From the NCBI RefSeq assembly GCF_016612545.1, contig NZ_JAENRY010000054.1:1-41918 (forward strand): DNA of 41,918 bases. The letters run 5' to 3'. Source of the stretch: Streptomyces sp. MBT65 (lineage in GTDB: Bacteria; Actinomycetota; Actinomycetes; Streptomycetales; Streptomycetaceae). The notes beneath the pieces were generated by a model, which was not told where the DNA came from, ran no database searches, and saw nothing but the letters and a program-made list of their open reading frames with translations. This document shows, piece by piece, positions 1 through 8,704 of this stretch. Within the stretch, counting starts at the first letter, position 1. Each line of letters begins with the position of its first letter. The position numbers and the translations under genes are program-made.

Positions 1-352
1 GGGTGGGCCGGGGGTGCGCGTGGGGGTGGATCCGGGTCATCGTTCGGGCCTCCGGGGACGAGTGGGGGTGAACGGGGGCTGCGTGAAAGGGAGTTGGGCG
101 GACTTCGTGACTCGGGTGATCGGCCTGTGCACTCGGGGCTCGGGGGAAAACTTCTTCATCTCCGCCCCAAGACTCTCTTTGCGTAACGGCCCCTCACCTT
201 CCGGAGTTCCCGGCCGTCCCCCTCGTGCCGCCCCGGCCACGCCCCGGCCGCTGAGGTCCGGTCTCTGGCCGCGCGGGTCAGTTCCCGCAGCTCAGCGCCT
301 GCATACGGTTCCTCCACCACCCGTGGAACGGGACGACCGAGGAGGCAGGCTC
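1..352. other. Non-coding lead-in, nothing recognised
   Basis: This G-rich stretch precedes the first gene. The reading frame of the monooxygenase stays open to the left edge, but the translation before position 353 is Arg/Pro/Gly-rich and unlike any flavoenzyme N-terminus. No convincing promoter, hairpin or gene was seen on either strand. Confidence 0.5.
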
Positions 353-1702
353 GTGCAGGAAGACAGCCAGTTGGACACGTGTGTGATCGGGGCGGGGCCC
401 GCCGGGCTCGCCGTCGCCAGGGCGCTGGCCGAGCGGCGGCTGCCGTACACGCATCTGGAGCGGCACACCGGGCTCGGCGGTATCTGGGACATCGAGAACC
501 CGGGCGGCCCGATGTACGAGTCGGCCCATTTCATCTCCAGCCGGACCCTGTCGGGCTTCGGCGGTTTCCCGATGCCGGAGCACTTCGCGGACTATCCGCC
601 GCACCGGCAGATCCTGTCGTATCTGCGGTCCTTCGCCGAGGCCTACAGGCTGAGCGAACGGATCGAGTTCGGTACCGCGGTGGAGCGCGTGGAGAAGAAC
701 GCGGACGGCACCTGGACGGTCGTCCGGGCCGACGGACGGGAGAGCCTGCACGGGCAGGTCGTGGTGTGCACGGGCTCGCAGTGGAGTCCCAACATCCCTG
801 AGATTCCAGGTGAGTTCGCCGGGGAGGTCCGGCACACCGCCGGCTATCGCAGCGCGGAGGAGCTGCGGGGCAAGCGGGTGCTGGTCGTGGGTGCGGGGAA
901 CTCCGGCTGCGACATCGCGTGCGACGCGGCCCGGACGGCGGACCGTGCGGTGATCAGCATGCGGCGCGGGTACTGGTTCATCCCGAAGCATCTGTTCGGG
1001 CGGCCGGTGGACACGATCGCCAACAGCGGGCCTCATCTGCCGATGTGGCTGGCGCAGCGGGTCTTCGGTGGACTGCTGCGGATCGTCAACGGCGATCCGA
1101 CCCGCCTGGGCCTGCAGAAGCCGGACCACAAGCTCTTCGAGACGCACCCGGCCATCAACTCGATGCTGATCCACCACCTCCAGCACGGCGACATCACCGC
1201 CCGGCCCGGCATCGCGCGCGCCGAGGGCAGCACCGTGCACTTCACGGACGGCACGAGCGACGACGTCGACCTGATCCTGTTGGCGACCGGCTATGTGCAC
1301 AAAGTGCCGGTCGCGCAAAGGTACTTCGGCGACGAGCAGCATCCCGACCTGTATCTGTCGTCCTTCTCGCGGGAGCACCGGGGCCTGTTCGGCATCGGGT
1401 TCGTCGAGACCAACTCCGGCGCGTACCAACTCTTCGACACCCAGGCACAGTTGATAGCCGGGTATCTGAGCGACGCACGTCACGGTCTGCCCGGCGCCGA
1501 GCGGTTCACGCAGATGATCCGTGCCGACCGGCCCGATCTGTCCGGCGGGCTGAAGTTCGTCGACTCACCCCGCCACACCGGCTACGTCGACAGCGGGGCG
1601 TTCGTGAAGTATCTCGGCAAGGTCGCCCGACAGATGGGTTGGCGCACCGAGGGCCAGGCACCGCCGGTGCGGTCGGCGCACCGCGTGGAGGCGACGGCAT
1701 GA
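353..1702 (+). CDS. Flavin-containing monooxygenase (FMO family)
   Basis: This is a 449-aa FAD/NADPH-dependent monooxygenase that would insert one oxygen from O2 into a nucleophilic or carbonyl substrate. Visible motifs are the FAD-binding GAGPAG (residues 13-18), the family fingerprint FAGEVRHTAGY (about 155-165), the NADPH-binding GAGNSG (about 180-185) and a late LATGY motif. The fingerprint ends in Tyr, as in FMOs, rather than Trp as in classical type I Baeyer-Villiger enzymes. The GTG start at 353 was chosen because GGAGG at 341-345 sits 7 nt upstream and the FAD motif then lies at the usual N-terminal distance. The stop overlaps the next start (ATGA), so it heads a coupled three-gene operon. 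The substrate is unknown. Confidence 0.88.
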   Translation: MQEDSQLDTCVIGAGPAGLAVARALAERRLPYTHLERHTGLGGIWDIENPGGPMYESAHFISSRTLSGFGGFPMPEHFADYPPHRQILSYLRSFAEAYRLSERIEFGTAVERVEKNADGTWTVVRADGRESLHGQVVVCTGSQWSPNIPEIPGEFAGEVRHTAGYRSAEELRGKRVLVVGAGNSGCDIACDAARTADRAVISMRRGYWFIPKHLFGRPVDTIANSGPHLPMWLAQRVFGGLLRIVNGDPTRLGLQKPDHKLFETHPAINSMLIHHLQHGDITARPGIARAEGSTVHFTDGTSDDVDLILLATGYVHKVPVAQRYFGDEQHPDLYLSSFSREHRGLFGIGFVETNSGAYQLFDTQAQLIAGYLSDARHGLPGAERFTQMIRADRPDLSGGLKFVDSPRHTGYVDSGAFVKYLGKVARQMGWRTEGQAPPVRSAHRVEATA

Positions 1703-2577
1703 GCCGGTTCGACCTCACCGACAAGGTCGTGCTGGTGACCGGCGGCGCGGGCGGCATCGGCAGCGCGCTGTGCCACCGCTTCGCCGCGGGCGGCGCGCGC
1801 TGTGTCGTCGTCGACATCGACGGGGTCCGGGCCGAGAAGGTGGCCGCGGAGCTGCCCGGCGCCGGGCACACGGGCATCGGCTGCGATCTGCTCCGACGCG
1901 CCGAGCTTGAGCGGCTGTTCGAGCAGGTCGCCGAGGTCCATGGGCGTCTCGACGTGCTGGTGAACAACGTGGGCATGACCAGCTCGGAGCGCTTCGACGT
2001 CCGCAGCGTCGAGAGCATCGAGCGGGAGATCGCCCTCAATCTGACCTCCCCGCTGGTCGCCACCCGGATCGCGATCCCCCTGCTGAAGGCCTCCCGGGAC
2101 GCCCGCGTGGTCACCACCGTCTCGCTCGGCGGGATCTTCCCGCTGGGCGAGACCCCGATCTACACGGCGTCCAAGTTCGGGCTGCGCGGCGCGATGCTCG
2201 CCATCGGCCTCGATCTGCGGGGCAAGGGCATCCTGGCCGGGTCGGTGCTGCCCTCGGCGACCGACACCCGGATGCTGCGTCAGGAGGCCGTGGACGGCGG
2301 CAACTCGATGCAGTTCCAGGATCAGCCGCAACAGCCCGCCGACGTCGTGGCGGCTGTGGTGAGCCTGCTGGACAGGCCCCGCCTGGAGGCCTACCCCCGG
2401 TCCGGTGAGTCCCGGCTGGTGCGCTGCGCGATGCTCGTCCCGAATCTGCTGCCCAGGCTCTTCCCTCTGTTCCGCAGGCGCGGCGACCGCGGCATGGCCC
2501 GCTATCTGGAGGAACTCCGCGGCCGCGGACTGGCCCGACAGACCGACGGACGCTGGGAGTTGGTGGAGAAGGCATGA
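1699..2577 (+). CDS. Short-chain dehydrogenase/reductase
   Basis: This is a 292-aa NAD(P)-dependent oxidoreductase of the classical SDR fold. It has the cofactor loop TGGAGGIG near the N-terminus, VNNVG in place of NNAG, a catalytic Ser in VTTVSLGG and the YTASK Tyr/Lys pair. An extra basic C-terminal part of about 50 residues (LFPLFRRRGDRG) might touch the membrane. It overlaps the monooxygenase before it and the aldehyde dehydrogenase after it by 4 nt each, so the three are co-translated. It probably interconverts an alcohol and a ketone in the same pathway. The substrate is not predictable from sequence. Confidence 0.88.
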   Translation: MSRFDLTDKVVLVTGGAGGIGSALCHRFAAGGARCVVVDIDGVRAEKVAAELPGAGHTGIGCDLLRRAELERLFEQVAEVHGRLDVLVNNVGMTSSERFDVRSVESIEREIALNLTSPLVATRIAIPLLKASRDARVVTTVSLGGIFPLGETPIYTASKFGLRGAMLAIGLDLRGKGILAGSVLPSATDTRMLRQEAVDGGNSMQFQDQPQQPADVVAAVVSLLDRPRLEAYPRSGESRLVRCAMLVPNLLPRLFPLFRRRGDRGMARYLEELRGRGLARQTDGRWELVEKA

Positions 2578-3986
2578 CCTCGAAGGACACACTGCACATC
2601 GTCAACCCCGCCACCGGGGAACAGCTCGCCACCCTCCCCGCCGCGAGCGCCGACGACGTCACCAAGGCCGCCGAACAGGCCCGTCACGTCCACGATTCCG
2701 GGGTGTGGTCGCGGCTTCCGGTCCGCGAACGCGGCGCCGTACTCCTCCGCCTCGCCGACCTGATGCACCGCGACGCCGAACTCCTCGCCCGGCTGGACAG
2801 CGAGGACGCGGGCAAGCCCATCACCGAGTGCCGTACGGGGGACGTGCCGGGCGCGATCGAGTCGGTCCGCTGGTTCGCCGAGGCGGCGGACAAGGTCTTC
2901 GGCCGGGTCGCGCCGGGCGGACCCGACGCGCTTGGTCTCGTCACGCGCGAACCGGTCGGCGTCGGCGCGGCGGTCCTTCCCTGGAACTACCCGCTGGCGA
3001 TGGCGAGTTGGAAGCTCGGTCCCGCGCTCGCGGCCGGCAACTGCCTGCTGCTCAAACCGGCCGAGGCGACCCCGCGCTCGGCCCTGCACCTGGCCGCACT
3101 CGCCACCGAGGCCGGCCTCCCCGACGGCGTACTGACCGTCCTGCCCGGCCACGGCGCGGAAGCCGGAGCGGCCCTCGCCCGCGACCCGCTCGTCCAGGCC
3201 CTGTCCTTCACCGGCTCCACCGCGACCGGCCGCCACATCCTCAGGGCAGCCGCCGACAGCAACTTCAAGCGCGTCTCCCTGGAGATGGGCGGCAAGAGCC
3301 CCCAGATCCTGCTGCCCGACGCGCTCTCCTACGGCGACGAGCTCATCGGCGCCATGATCGAGGCCGCGTTCCTGACGATGGGGCAGAACTGCACCGCCGG
3401 TTCACGGGTGTTGGTGCATCACAGCATCGCCGAGGAGGTCGTGGAACGGTTCGTCGCCGCGGCACGGCAGCTCGTCATCGGCGACCCGGCCGACCCCCGC
3501 ACCCAGCAGGGGCCGCTCATCGATCGCGCCGCCCTGGACCGGGTCACGGGCGCCGTGGAGGCCGCGCGGGCGGCCGGGGCCCGGATCCACACCGCGGGAC
3601 TCCCCCACGGGCTGCCCGCGTACGGCGCCTACTGTCCGCCCACCGTGATCACCGATGCCCCCGCCGAAAGCGCCGTACTCACCAGGGAGTTGTTCGGTCC
3701 CGTGGTCACCGTCGAGACCTTCGGCTCGGAGGACGAGGCGGTACGGAAGGCCAACGCCACCGAGTACGGGCTCGCCGCCTCCGTGTGGACCCGTGATCTC
3801 GACACGGCGCTGCGGCTGGCGCGGGGCATCGAGGCGGGGGTGGTGTCCGTGAACGCGTACAGCGAGGGGGACATCACCACGCCCTTCGGCGGCTGGAAGC
3901 AGTCGGGGTTCGGTGGCGCGGAGAAGTCGACGAACGCCTTCGAGCAGTGGACGCGGGAGAAGACGGTCTGGATCCGCACGCGTTGA
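2574..3986 (+). CDS. NAD(P)+-dependent aldehyde dehydrogenase
   Basis: This is a 470-aa aldehyde dehydrogenase that oxidises an aldehyde to its acid. The oxyanion Asn lies in PWNYP, the general base is Glu about 237 in LEMGGKSPQ, and the nucleophile is Cys about 273 in GQNCTAG. The length is normal for the family. It resembles the betaine/gamma-aminobutyraldehyde branch, but that is not enough to name a substrate. It is the last gene of the monooxygenase-SDR-ALDH operon, so the inferred route is oxygenation, alcohol/ketone conversion, then aldehyde oxidation. Confidence 0.9.
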   Translation: MTSKDTLHIVNPATGEQLATLPAASADDVTKAAEQARHVHDSGVWSRLPVRERGAVLLRLADLMHRDAELLARLDSEDAGKPITECRTGDVPGAIESVRWFAEAADKVFGRVAPGGPDALGLVTREPVGVGAAVLPWNYPLAMASWKLGPALAAGNCLLLKPAEATPRSALHLAALATEAGLPDGVLTVLPGHGAEAGAALARDPLVQALSFTGSTATGRHILRAAADSNFKRVSLEMGGKSPQILLPDALSYGDELIGAMIEAAFLTMGQNCTAGSRVLVHHSIAEEVVERFVAAARQLVIGDPADPRTQQGPLIDRAALDRVTGAVEAARAAGARIHTAGLPHGLPAYGAYCPPTVITDAPAESAVLTRELFGPVVTVETFGSEDEAVRKANATEYGLAASVWTRDLDTALRLARGIEAGVVSVNAYSEGDITTPFGGWKQSGFGGAEKSTNAFEQWTREKTVWIRTR

Positions 3987-3997
3987 GCAGGACAGCA

Positions 3998-4071
3998 TGT
4001 GAACACGGCCTGGTTACCGACCTGTTGATCGGCCCGCGTGAGAACACGCCGTGGTCATGGACCTGTTGACC
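3998..4071. repeat. Imperfect 33-bp direct repeat, two copies
   Basis: Copies at 3998-4030 and 4039-4071 match at 26 of 33 positions. Both contain GAACACG and GACCTGTTGA blocks. They fill the short space between the convergent aldehyde dehydrogenase and AraC-type genes. GACCTG (4060-4065) and CAGGTC (4071-4076) also form a small hairpin reaching into the regulator's stop codon. The pair could be a regulator-binding site, a weak bidirectional terminator or a local duplication. Confidence 0.5.
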
Positions 4072-4074
4072 AGG

Positions 4075-5148
4075 TCACTCGCGGTGCCCCGCCGCCTGGA
4101 GGAGCCGCTCCCGCACCTGGACCGGTGAGGCTCCGTGCCAGCGGCGTACCGCGCGGCGCAGGGCCCGTTCGTCGGAGAATCCCGCGCGGTGCGCGATCTC
4201 ACGGAGCGTCAACTCCGGGCGCAGCAGCAGTTGTTCGACGCGTTCCCGGCGGACGCCCTCGACCAGCGCCTCGTACGTCGTGCCGCAGTCGCCGAGTCTG
4301 CGGCGCAGGGTCCGTTCGCTCGTCGCGTGCCGTCGGGCCTGCTCGGCGAAGGACGGGATCACCGGGAGGCTCTGCGCGACGGACACCTCCAGCACTTCGA
4401 GGAGGTCCTGCCGGCCGGTGCGGGAGGCCAGTTGGGCGTCGAGGGTCTCCAGGGTCGAGGCGTAGGTCACCGGGTCCCGGCCGGGCATCCGGGCGCGTGC
4501 CCACGCGGGGTCGATGACGATGCGGTCGGCCGGGGCGCGGAAGCGGACCGGGCAGCCCAACAGGGCGCCGTACAGCTCGCGTCGGCGGGGTGGTGGCGCG
4601 GAGAACTCCACCACGCGCGGGGCGAAGTCCGGGCCGACGGCCAGTCGGGACAGGGTGATCACGGAGGCGAAGCCCTCCTCGATCAGGAAGGACGCCACGC
4701 TCGGGTCGACGGCGGGGTCGGGGAGATCGGCGCGCAGGACGAAGGCGCCGTCCTCGCCGAGTCCGGTCGACCACACGGTCATCGCGCCGGAGAGGTTCTG
4801 GTAGTTCACGCCCGTCTCGATGGCGTGCCGGAGCGTGTCGTCGGCGAGCAGCGCGAAGCCGAGCAGTCCCCACGCGGTCAGGTGCTGGGCAGCGCCGACC
4901 CGCAGGCCGAGCTGTTCGTCCCCGGTGAGTTCCACCGCGCGCCGGATCACCGCGCTGCCCTGCCGGTACGACACCCGTAGCGCGGCGGAGCGCATCAGCG
5001 TCTCGTCGAGGCCGACCTCGCTGAGCAGGGGCCGTAGGTCGATGCCGCGTGCGTCGGCGACGAGGACGAGATAGCGCAGGATGTTCGGCTGGATCGTCGC
5101 GGACGTGCTGCGGCTGGTCCCGGGCGGGTCGGCCGGGGCAGGGAACAT
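4075..5148 (-). CDS. AraC-family transcriptional regulator (OruR/ArgR-like)
   Basis: This is a 357-aa regulator. The N-terminal two thirds resemble the arabinose-binding-type sensor domain found in OruR-like AraC proteins. The last 100 residues or so form the double helix-turn-helix (ATSERTLRRRLGD ... LREIAHRAGFSDERALRRAV). The frame is open further upstream, but the start at 5148 was chosen because AGGAGGTG (complement of 5155-5162) lies 6 nt before it. The gene converges on the monooxygenase operon and diverges from the broken MFS gene. It is a plausible regulator of the oxidative operon; no binding site is proven. Confidence 0.87.
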   Translation of the reverse strand: MFPAPADPPGTSRSTSATIQPNILRYLVLVADARGIDLRPLLSEVGLDETLMRSAALRVSYRQGSAVIRRAVELTGDEQLGLRVGAAQHLTAWGLLGFALLADDTLRHAIETGVNYQNLSGAMTVWSTGLGEDGAFVLRADLPDPAVDPSVASFLIEEGFASVITLSRLAVGPDFAPRVVEFSAPPPRRRELYGALLGCPVRFRAPADRIVIDPAWARARMPGRDPVTYASTLETLDAQLASRTGRQDLLEVLEVSVAQSLPVIPSFAEQARRHATSERTLRRRLGDCGTTYEALVEGVRRERVEQLLLRPELTLREIAHRAGFSDERALRRAVRRWHGASPVQVRERLLQAAGHRE

Positions 5149-5268
5149 CGCGGTCACCTCCTCATGGGCGACCACCGTAAGCGTCCGGGCACCACCGGTC
5201 GCGGGTGGTGGCCGCCGAAGTCCCCTCAACGGCCCCCGGCGTCCTGCGTCCGCCCCGCCACGGCTGAC

Positions 5269-5274
5269 TACGGT
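5269..5274 (+). promoter_or_regulatory. Candidate -10 for leaderless transcription
   Basis: TACGGT fits the TANNNT pattern of Streptomyces -10 elements and sits 6 nt upstream of the ATG at 5281. No Shine-Dalgarno sequence is present, which agrees with a leaderless mRNA. No good -35 was seen. Confidence 0.4.
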
Positions 5275-5280
5275 CCGTGC

Positions 5281-6472
5281 ATGTCAGTCAGCACTCCGGG
5301 CCGAGCCCGGGTCGGACGCCCCGCCGACCGGGCCGGTGCCCGCAGGGCGACGACCCTCGCGTTCGCCGCGCAGGGCATGTCCGTCGCCGCCGTGTACACG
5401 ACCGTCCCGGCCGTCACCGAACACCTGGGACTGTCCCCGCTCGTGACCACCGGCACGCTGGTCGGGGTGGCCCTGACGGCGGGGGTCGGCAGCTTCCTGG
5501 CGCTGGCCGCGGTCCGCGTCGCCGGCCCGGTCGCGACGGTGCGCGGGGCCCTCCTCACGGCGGCCGTCGCCCTGACGCTGATCGGCTGGGCCCCCGGCCC
5601 GCAGACCGTGATCTGCGCGTACGTCCTCTTCGGCCTCGCCGTCGGCGGCCTCGACGTCGGGATCAACACCCGGGCCGCCGCGATCGAACGCGCCTACGGC
5701 CGTAGCGTCTTCGGGTCGTTCTACACGGCGTGGAGCGTGGGTGGTGTGCTCGCGGCCCTGCTCACCGCCGGGGCGGCGCGACTGGACCGGCCGGTGGGCG
5801 AGGCTGGCCGTGCAGGCAGGCGTCCTGTTGATCGTCGCGGCCTGCCTGCGCACGCACACGCTTCCCGTATCCGTCCAAGAGCCCACCGCGCAGGCGCCGT
5901 TGGGGCGTCGGCTGTGGCTGCGGCTGCTCCCCTTCGGGCTGGTCCTCCTCGTCGTCTACGTCGTGGACTCGACCGTGTCGGCCTGGTCGGCGGTGTATCT
6001 GCGGGGGACCCTCGACGCCTCGCTCTCGGTGGCGCCGATGGCGTACGCGGCGTACCAGGCGGGCACGGTCGTCGGCCGGGCGACCGTGGACCGGCTGGTG
6101 CAGCGGGTCGGCAGCGTCGCCGTCGTCCGTACGGCGGCCCTGGTGGTGGCGGGCACCCTGCTGGGCATGGCCGCGGCTCCGAGCTGGCCGGTCGCCGTGC
6201 TCGCGGCGGGCGGGGTGGGGCTGGGGGCCTCGGTGCTGGCCCCGCTGTGTCTGGCCTCCGCCGCGCGGCTGCGGCCCACCGCCTCGGAGACGGTGCTGGC
6301 CCGGCTGAACCTCTTCAACTACGCGGGCGTCGTCACCGGCGGCGCGGTGAGCGGGCTGCTCGGTTCCACCGGCGAGTTCCGGCTCGCGTACGCGGCGCCG
6401 GCCGCCCTGGCGGTACTCGTCCTGACCGGTGCCCGCCACTTCACCCGGCCGCCGGGGACATCCGAGACGTAG
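5281..6472 (+). pseudogene. MFS transporter, frameshifted
   Basis: Two frames together give one major facilitator protein of about 397 codons. Residues from 5281 to about 5770 carry the N-terminal helices (VTTGTLVGVALTAGVGSFLA, AYVLFGLAVGGLDVGINTRA). From about 5795 the next frame continues with WARLAVQAGVLLIVAACLR and further helices to the stop at 6472. The switch needs one surplus or two missing bases between roughly 5770 and 5797. Neither half would fold alone, so it is a recent pseudogene or a sequencing/assembly error. TACGGT at 5269-5274 ends 6 nt before the ATG, a typical spacing for a leaderless Streptomyces start. The substrate is unknown. Confidence 0.8.
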
Positions 6473-6559
6473 GAGACAAGCCAGGCGATGGGCGGGATAT
6501 GGCCAGTCCATGGGTAGACGGCAATCGGTCGTTCAACCGCCGCTGCCAGCGTCGCGCCC

Positions 6560-8161
6560 ATGAACACTCCTCGCATGGGCCTTCCCGACCGGCTCGCCGA
6601 CACCCTGAGCATGCCCGAGCAACACGAGTACCTCCGCCGCGCCTTCTCCCGGCGCGGTCTGCTGCGCGGTGGCGCGGTCGCCGCCACCGGTGTCGCCCTC
6701 GCGGGCGGCGGAGGTGTCGCGGCGGCCGCGACGCCCACGCTGGTGACGGGTTCCGCCACCGCCGCCGTACACGGCTCGCTGGTCGCGCCGTTCGGCAGAC
6801 ACCTCGCCTACGGCGCCGATCCGCGGACCCAGATGCGGGTGTCGTGGCAGGTCCCGCTGCCCGTCAACAAACCGTTCCTCCGTATCGGCCGAAGCCCCCT
6901 CGACCTGAGCCACCGCATACCGGCGGAGGTGCGCGACCTGTTCACGCCCACCGGGATCGGCAAGAGCGCCGACATCGACCAGTACTACGTGCACGCGGCG
7001 CTGGACAATCTGAGCCCCGACACGACGTACTACTACGGCGTCGGCCACGACGGCTTCGACCCGGCCGACGCGGGCGCCGCGCACACGATCTACTCCTTCA
7101 GGACCGCTCCCCGCACGCACAGCACCCGGCCGTTCACGTTCACCGCCTTCGGTGACCAGAACCCGAGCTACACCTCGATCGGCCTCAACGCCCTTGTCCA
7201 GGCGCAGAGTCCGGCGTTCCATCTGCACGCGGGCGACATCTGCTACGCGGAGGAGACCGGGCACGGGCTGCCCGGGGACGCGAGCAACTACGACGCCCGC
7301 CAGTGGGATTCGTTCCTGGCGCAGATCGAGCCGCTCTCCAGCCGGGTGCCGTGGATGGTGGCGTTCGGCAACCACGACATGGAGTCCTGGTACTCCCCCA
7401 ACGGCTACGGCGGCAACGAGGCCCGTTTCACCCTGCCCGGCAACGGTTTTGACGCCACGTCAGCTCCCGGCGTCTACTCCTTCGTGCACGGCAACGTGGG
7501 TGTGGTGTCGGTCGACGCGAACGACGTGTCGTACGAGATCCCCGCCAACATCGGCTACACCGGCGGCAAGCAGACCGCCTGGCTCGACAAGCGGCTCGCC
7601 GAGCTGCGGGCCCGTGCGGACGTCGACTTCATCGTCGTCTTCCACCACCACTGCGCCTTCTCGACCACCACCTCGCACGCCTCCGAGGGCGGGGTGCGCG
7701 AGCAGTGGGTGCCGCTGTACGAGAAGCACCAGGTGGACCTGGTGGTCAACGGCCACAACCACGTCTACGAGCGCACCGACCCGGTCGTCCAGGACAAGGC
7801 CGTACGGACCCTGCCCATCGGCGGCACCCACGAGCCGACCCGTGGCGGTGTCGTGTACGTGACGGCGGGCGCGGGCGGCGAGAGCGTGTACAGCTTCCCG
7901 GTGGCCGACAGCTACGAGGGCCACGAGGACGCGGTCGACTCGGTGCCGACGTACTGGACGGGCAAGGACGGCAAGGTCACCGAGAACGTCGACTGGTCCC
8001 GGGTCCGCTACACCGGCTACTCGTTCATCCGTGTCGACGTCGCCCCCGCGACGCCCGGCCGTACGACGACCCTCACGGTGCGGGCGCTGGCCGCGACCGG
8101 AGCCGAGGTCGACCGGTTCACGGTCGCCCGCAAGGTCAAGAAGGCCGGCCACACCTACTGA
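6560..8161 (+). CDS. Tat-exported purple-acid-phosphatase-like metallophosphoesterase
   Basis: This is a 533-aa secreted phosphoesterase. It starts with a Tat signal (SRRGLLRGGAV at about 30-40, then an Ala/Gly-rich hydrophobic stretch to AAAA). A fibronectin-III-like N-terminal domain typical of purple acid phosphatases follows. The dinuclear metal site is complete: FGDQN, GDICY, GNHDME, FHHHCAF and GHNHVYER. The family hydrolyses phosphate mono- or diesters outside the cell. A weak TTCAACC element lies upstream but no full PHO box is present. No Shine-Dalgarno was seen; ATG at 6575 is an alternative start. A strong hairpin follows the stop directly. Confidence 0.88.
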   Translation: MNTPRMGLPDRLADTLSMPEQHEYLRRAFSRRGLLRGGAVAATGVALAGGGGVAAAATPTLVTGSATAAVHGSLVAPFGRHLAYGADPRTQMRVSWQVPLPVNKPFLRIGRSPLDLSHRIPAEVRDLFTPTGIGKSADIDQYYVHAALDNLSPDTTYYYGVGHDGFDPADAGAAHTIYSFRTAPRTHSTRPFTFTAFGDQNPSYTSIGLNALVQAQSPAFHLHAGDICYAEETGHGLPGDASNYDARQWDSFLAQIEPLSSRVPWMVAFGNHDMESWYSPNGYGGNEARFTLPGNGFDATSAPGVYSFVHGNVGVVSVDANDVSYEIPANIGYTGGKQTAWLDKRLAELRARADVDFIVVFHHHCAFSTTTSHASEGGVREQWVPLYEKHQVDLVVNGHNHVYERTDPVVQDKAVRTLPIGGTHEPTRGGVVYVTAGAGGESVYSFPVADSYEGHEDAVDSVPTYWTGKDGKVTENVDWSRVRYTGYSFIRVDVAPATPGRTTTLTVRALAATGAEVDRFTVARKVKKAGHTY

Positions 8162-8163
8162 CA

Positions 8164-8216
8164 GGACGCACCGCGGCGGCCACCGGGATGATGCCGGTGG
8201 CCGCCGCGGTGCGTCC
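8164..8216 (+). terminator. Perfect 23-bp stem-loop terminator
   Basis: Arms at 8164-8186 and 8194-8216 are perfectly complementary, with a 7-nt loop at 8187-8193. The structure begins 2 nt after the phosphatase stop codon. No U-tract follows, which is common for Streptomyces terminators. It should end the phosphatase mRNA and could also protect its 3' end. Confidence 0.85.
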
Positions 8217-8704
8217 GGCCCTGAACACGCGGGCCTTCCCCGTATCTCCCGGCGCTGTTCTTCGACGCCTTGCCGTGTTCGCCTTCGCCAAGGACGAGTT
8301 CCCGGACCGGAAGTCGTTGTTCGGCATACCGGCGGCGACATATATGATTCCGGGCCAACTGTCGCACGTGCCGCGGTTCGTCACGATGGCCGAGTTCGGC
8401 CGGTGCGGTTTCTTCCGCCGGTAGGTGACGGCCGGTGCCCTGGTGAGCGCGATCGGAAATGCCGTGAATGCCTCCGCCCCCGCGCCTTATTTGCGACAAA
8501 GCGGCTTTCTTTTCGCCTTCTGTCGGCCGGGCCGGGGGAGGTGTCGCGTACACCGTGCGGAGAAGTCCGCACCGGATATGCCGGAACTCATTTGACTGCG
8601 CTATATTTCACGCCTCAACTCCCTTTGCTCGCAGGCGATTTACTCACTCCCCGCCTTCCGCGAATTCTTTGCGTCCCAGGCCGGTTCCGCCCGTTTCCCC
8701 CTCC
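8217..8704. other. Long intergenic region, no gene supported
   Basis: This stretch of about 490 bp is locally AT-richer (TATATGATTC near 8342-8351; AT-rich runs around 8485-8610) than its neighbours. Short frames exist on both strands, but none has Streptomyces-like codon use throughout or a ribosome binding site. It probably holds the promoter of the MFS gene at 8705; no exact -35/-10 pair could be fixed. Confidence 0.5.

Noticed and set aside
353..1702. Type I Baeyer-Villiger monooxygenase
   Set aside because: The fingerprint ends in Tyr (HTAGY) rather than the HxxxW of classical type I enzymes, so only FMO family was called.
6531..6541. PHO box upstream of the phosphatase
   Set aside because: Only one GTTCAACC-like unit is present; Streptomyces PHO boxes need at least two 11-nt direct repeats.
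8136..8384. 82-codon minus-strand frame after the phosphatase
   Set aside because: It runs through the terminator hairpin, its codon bias fades, and no ribosome binding site or family was seen.
8592..8607. TTGACT and TATATT as a promoter
   Set aside because: The two hexamers are only 4 bp apart, far from the 16-19 bp required.
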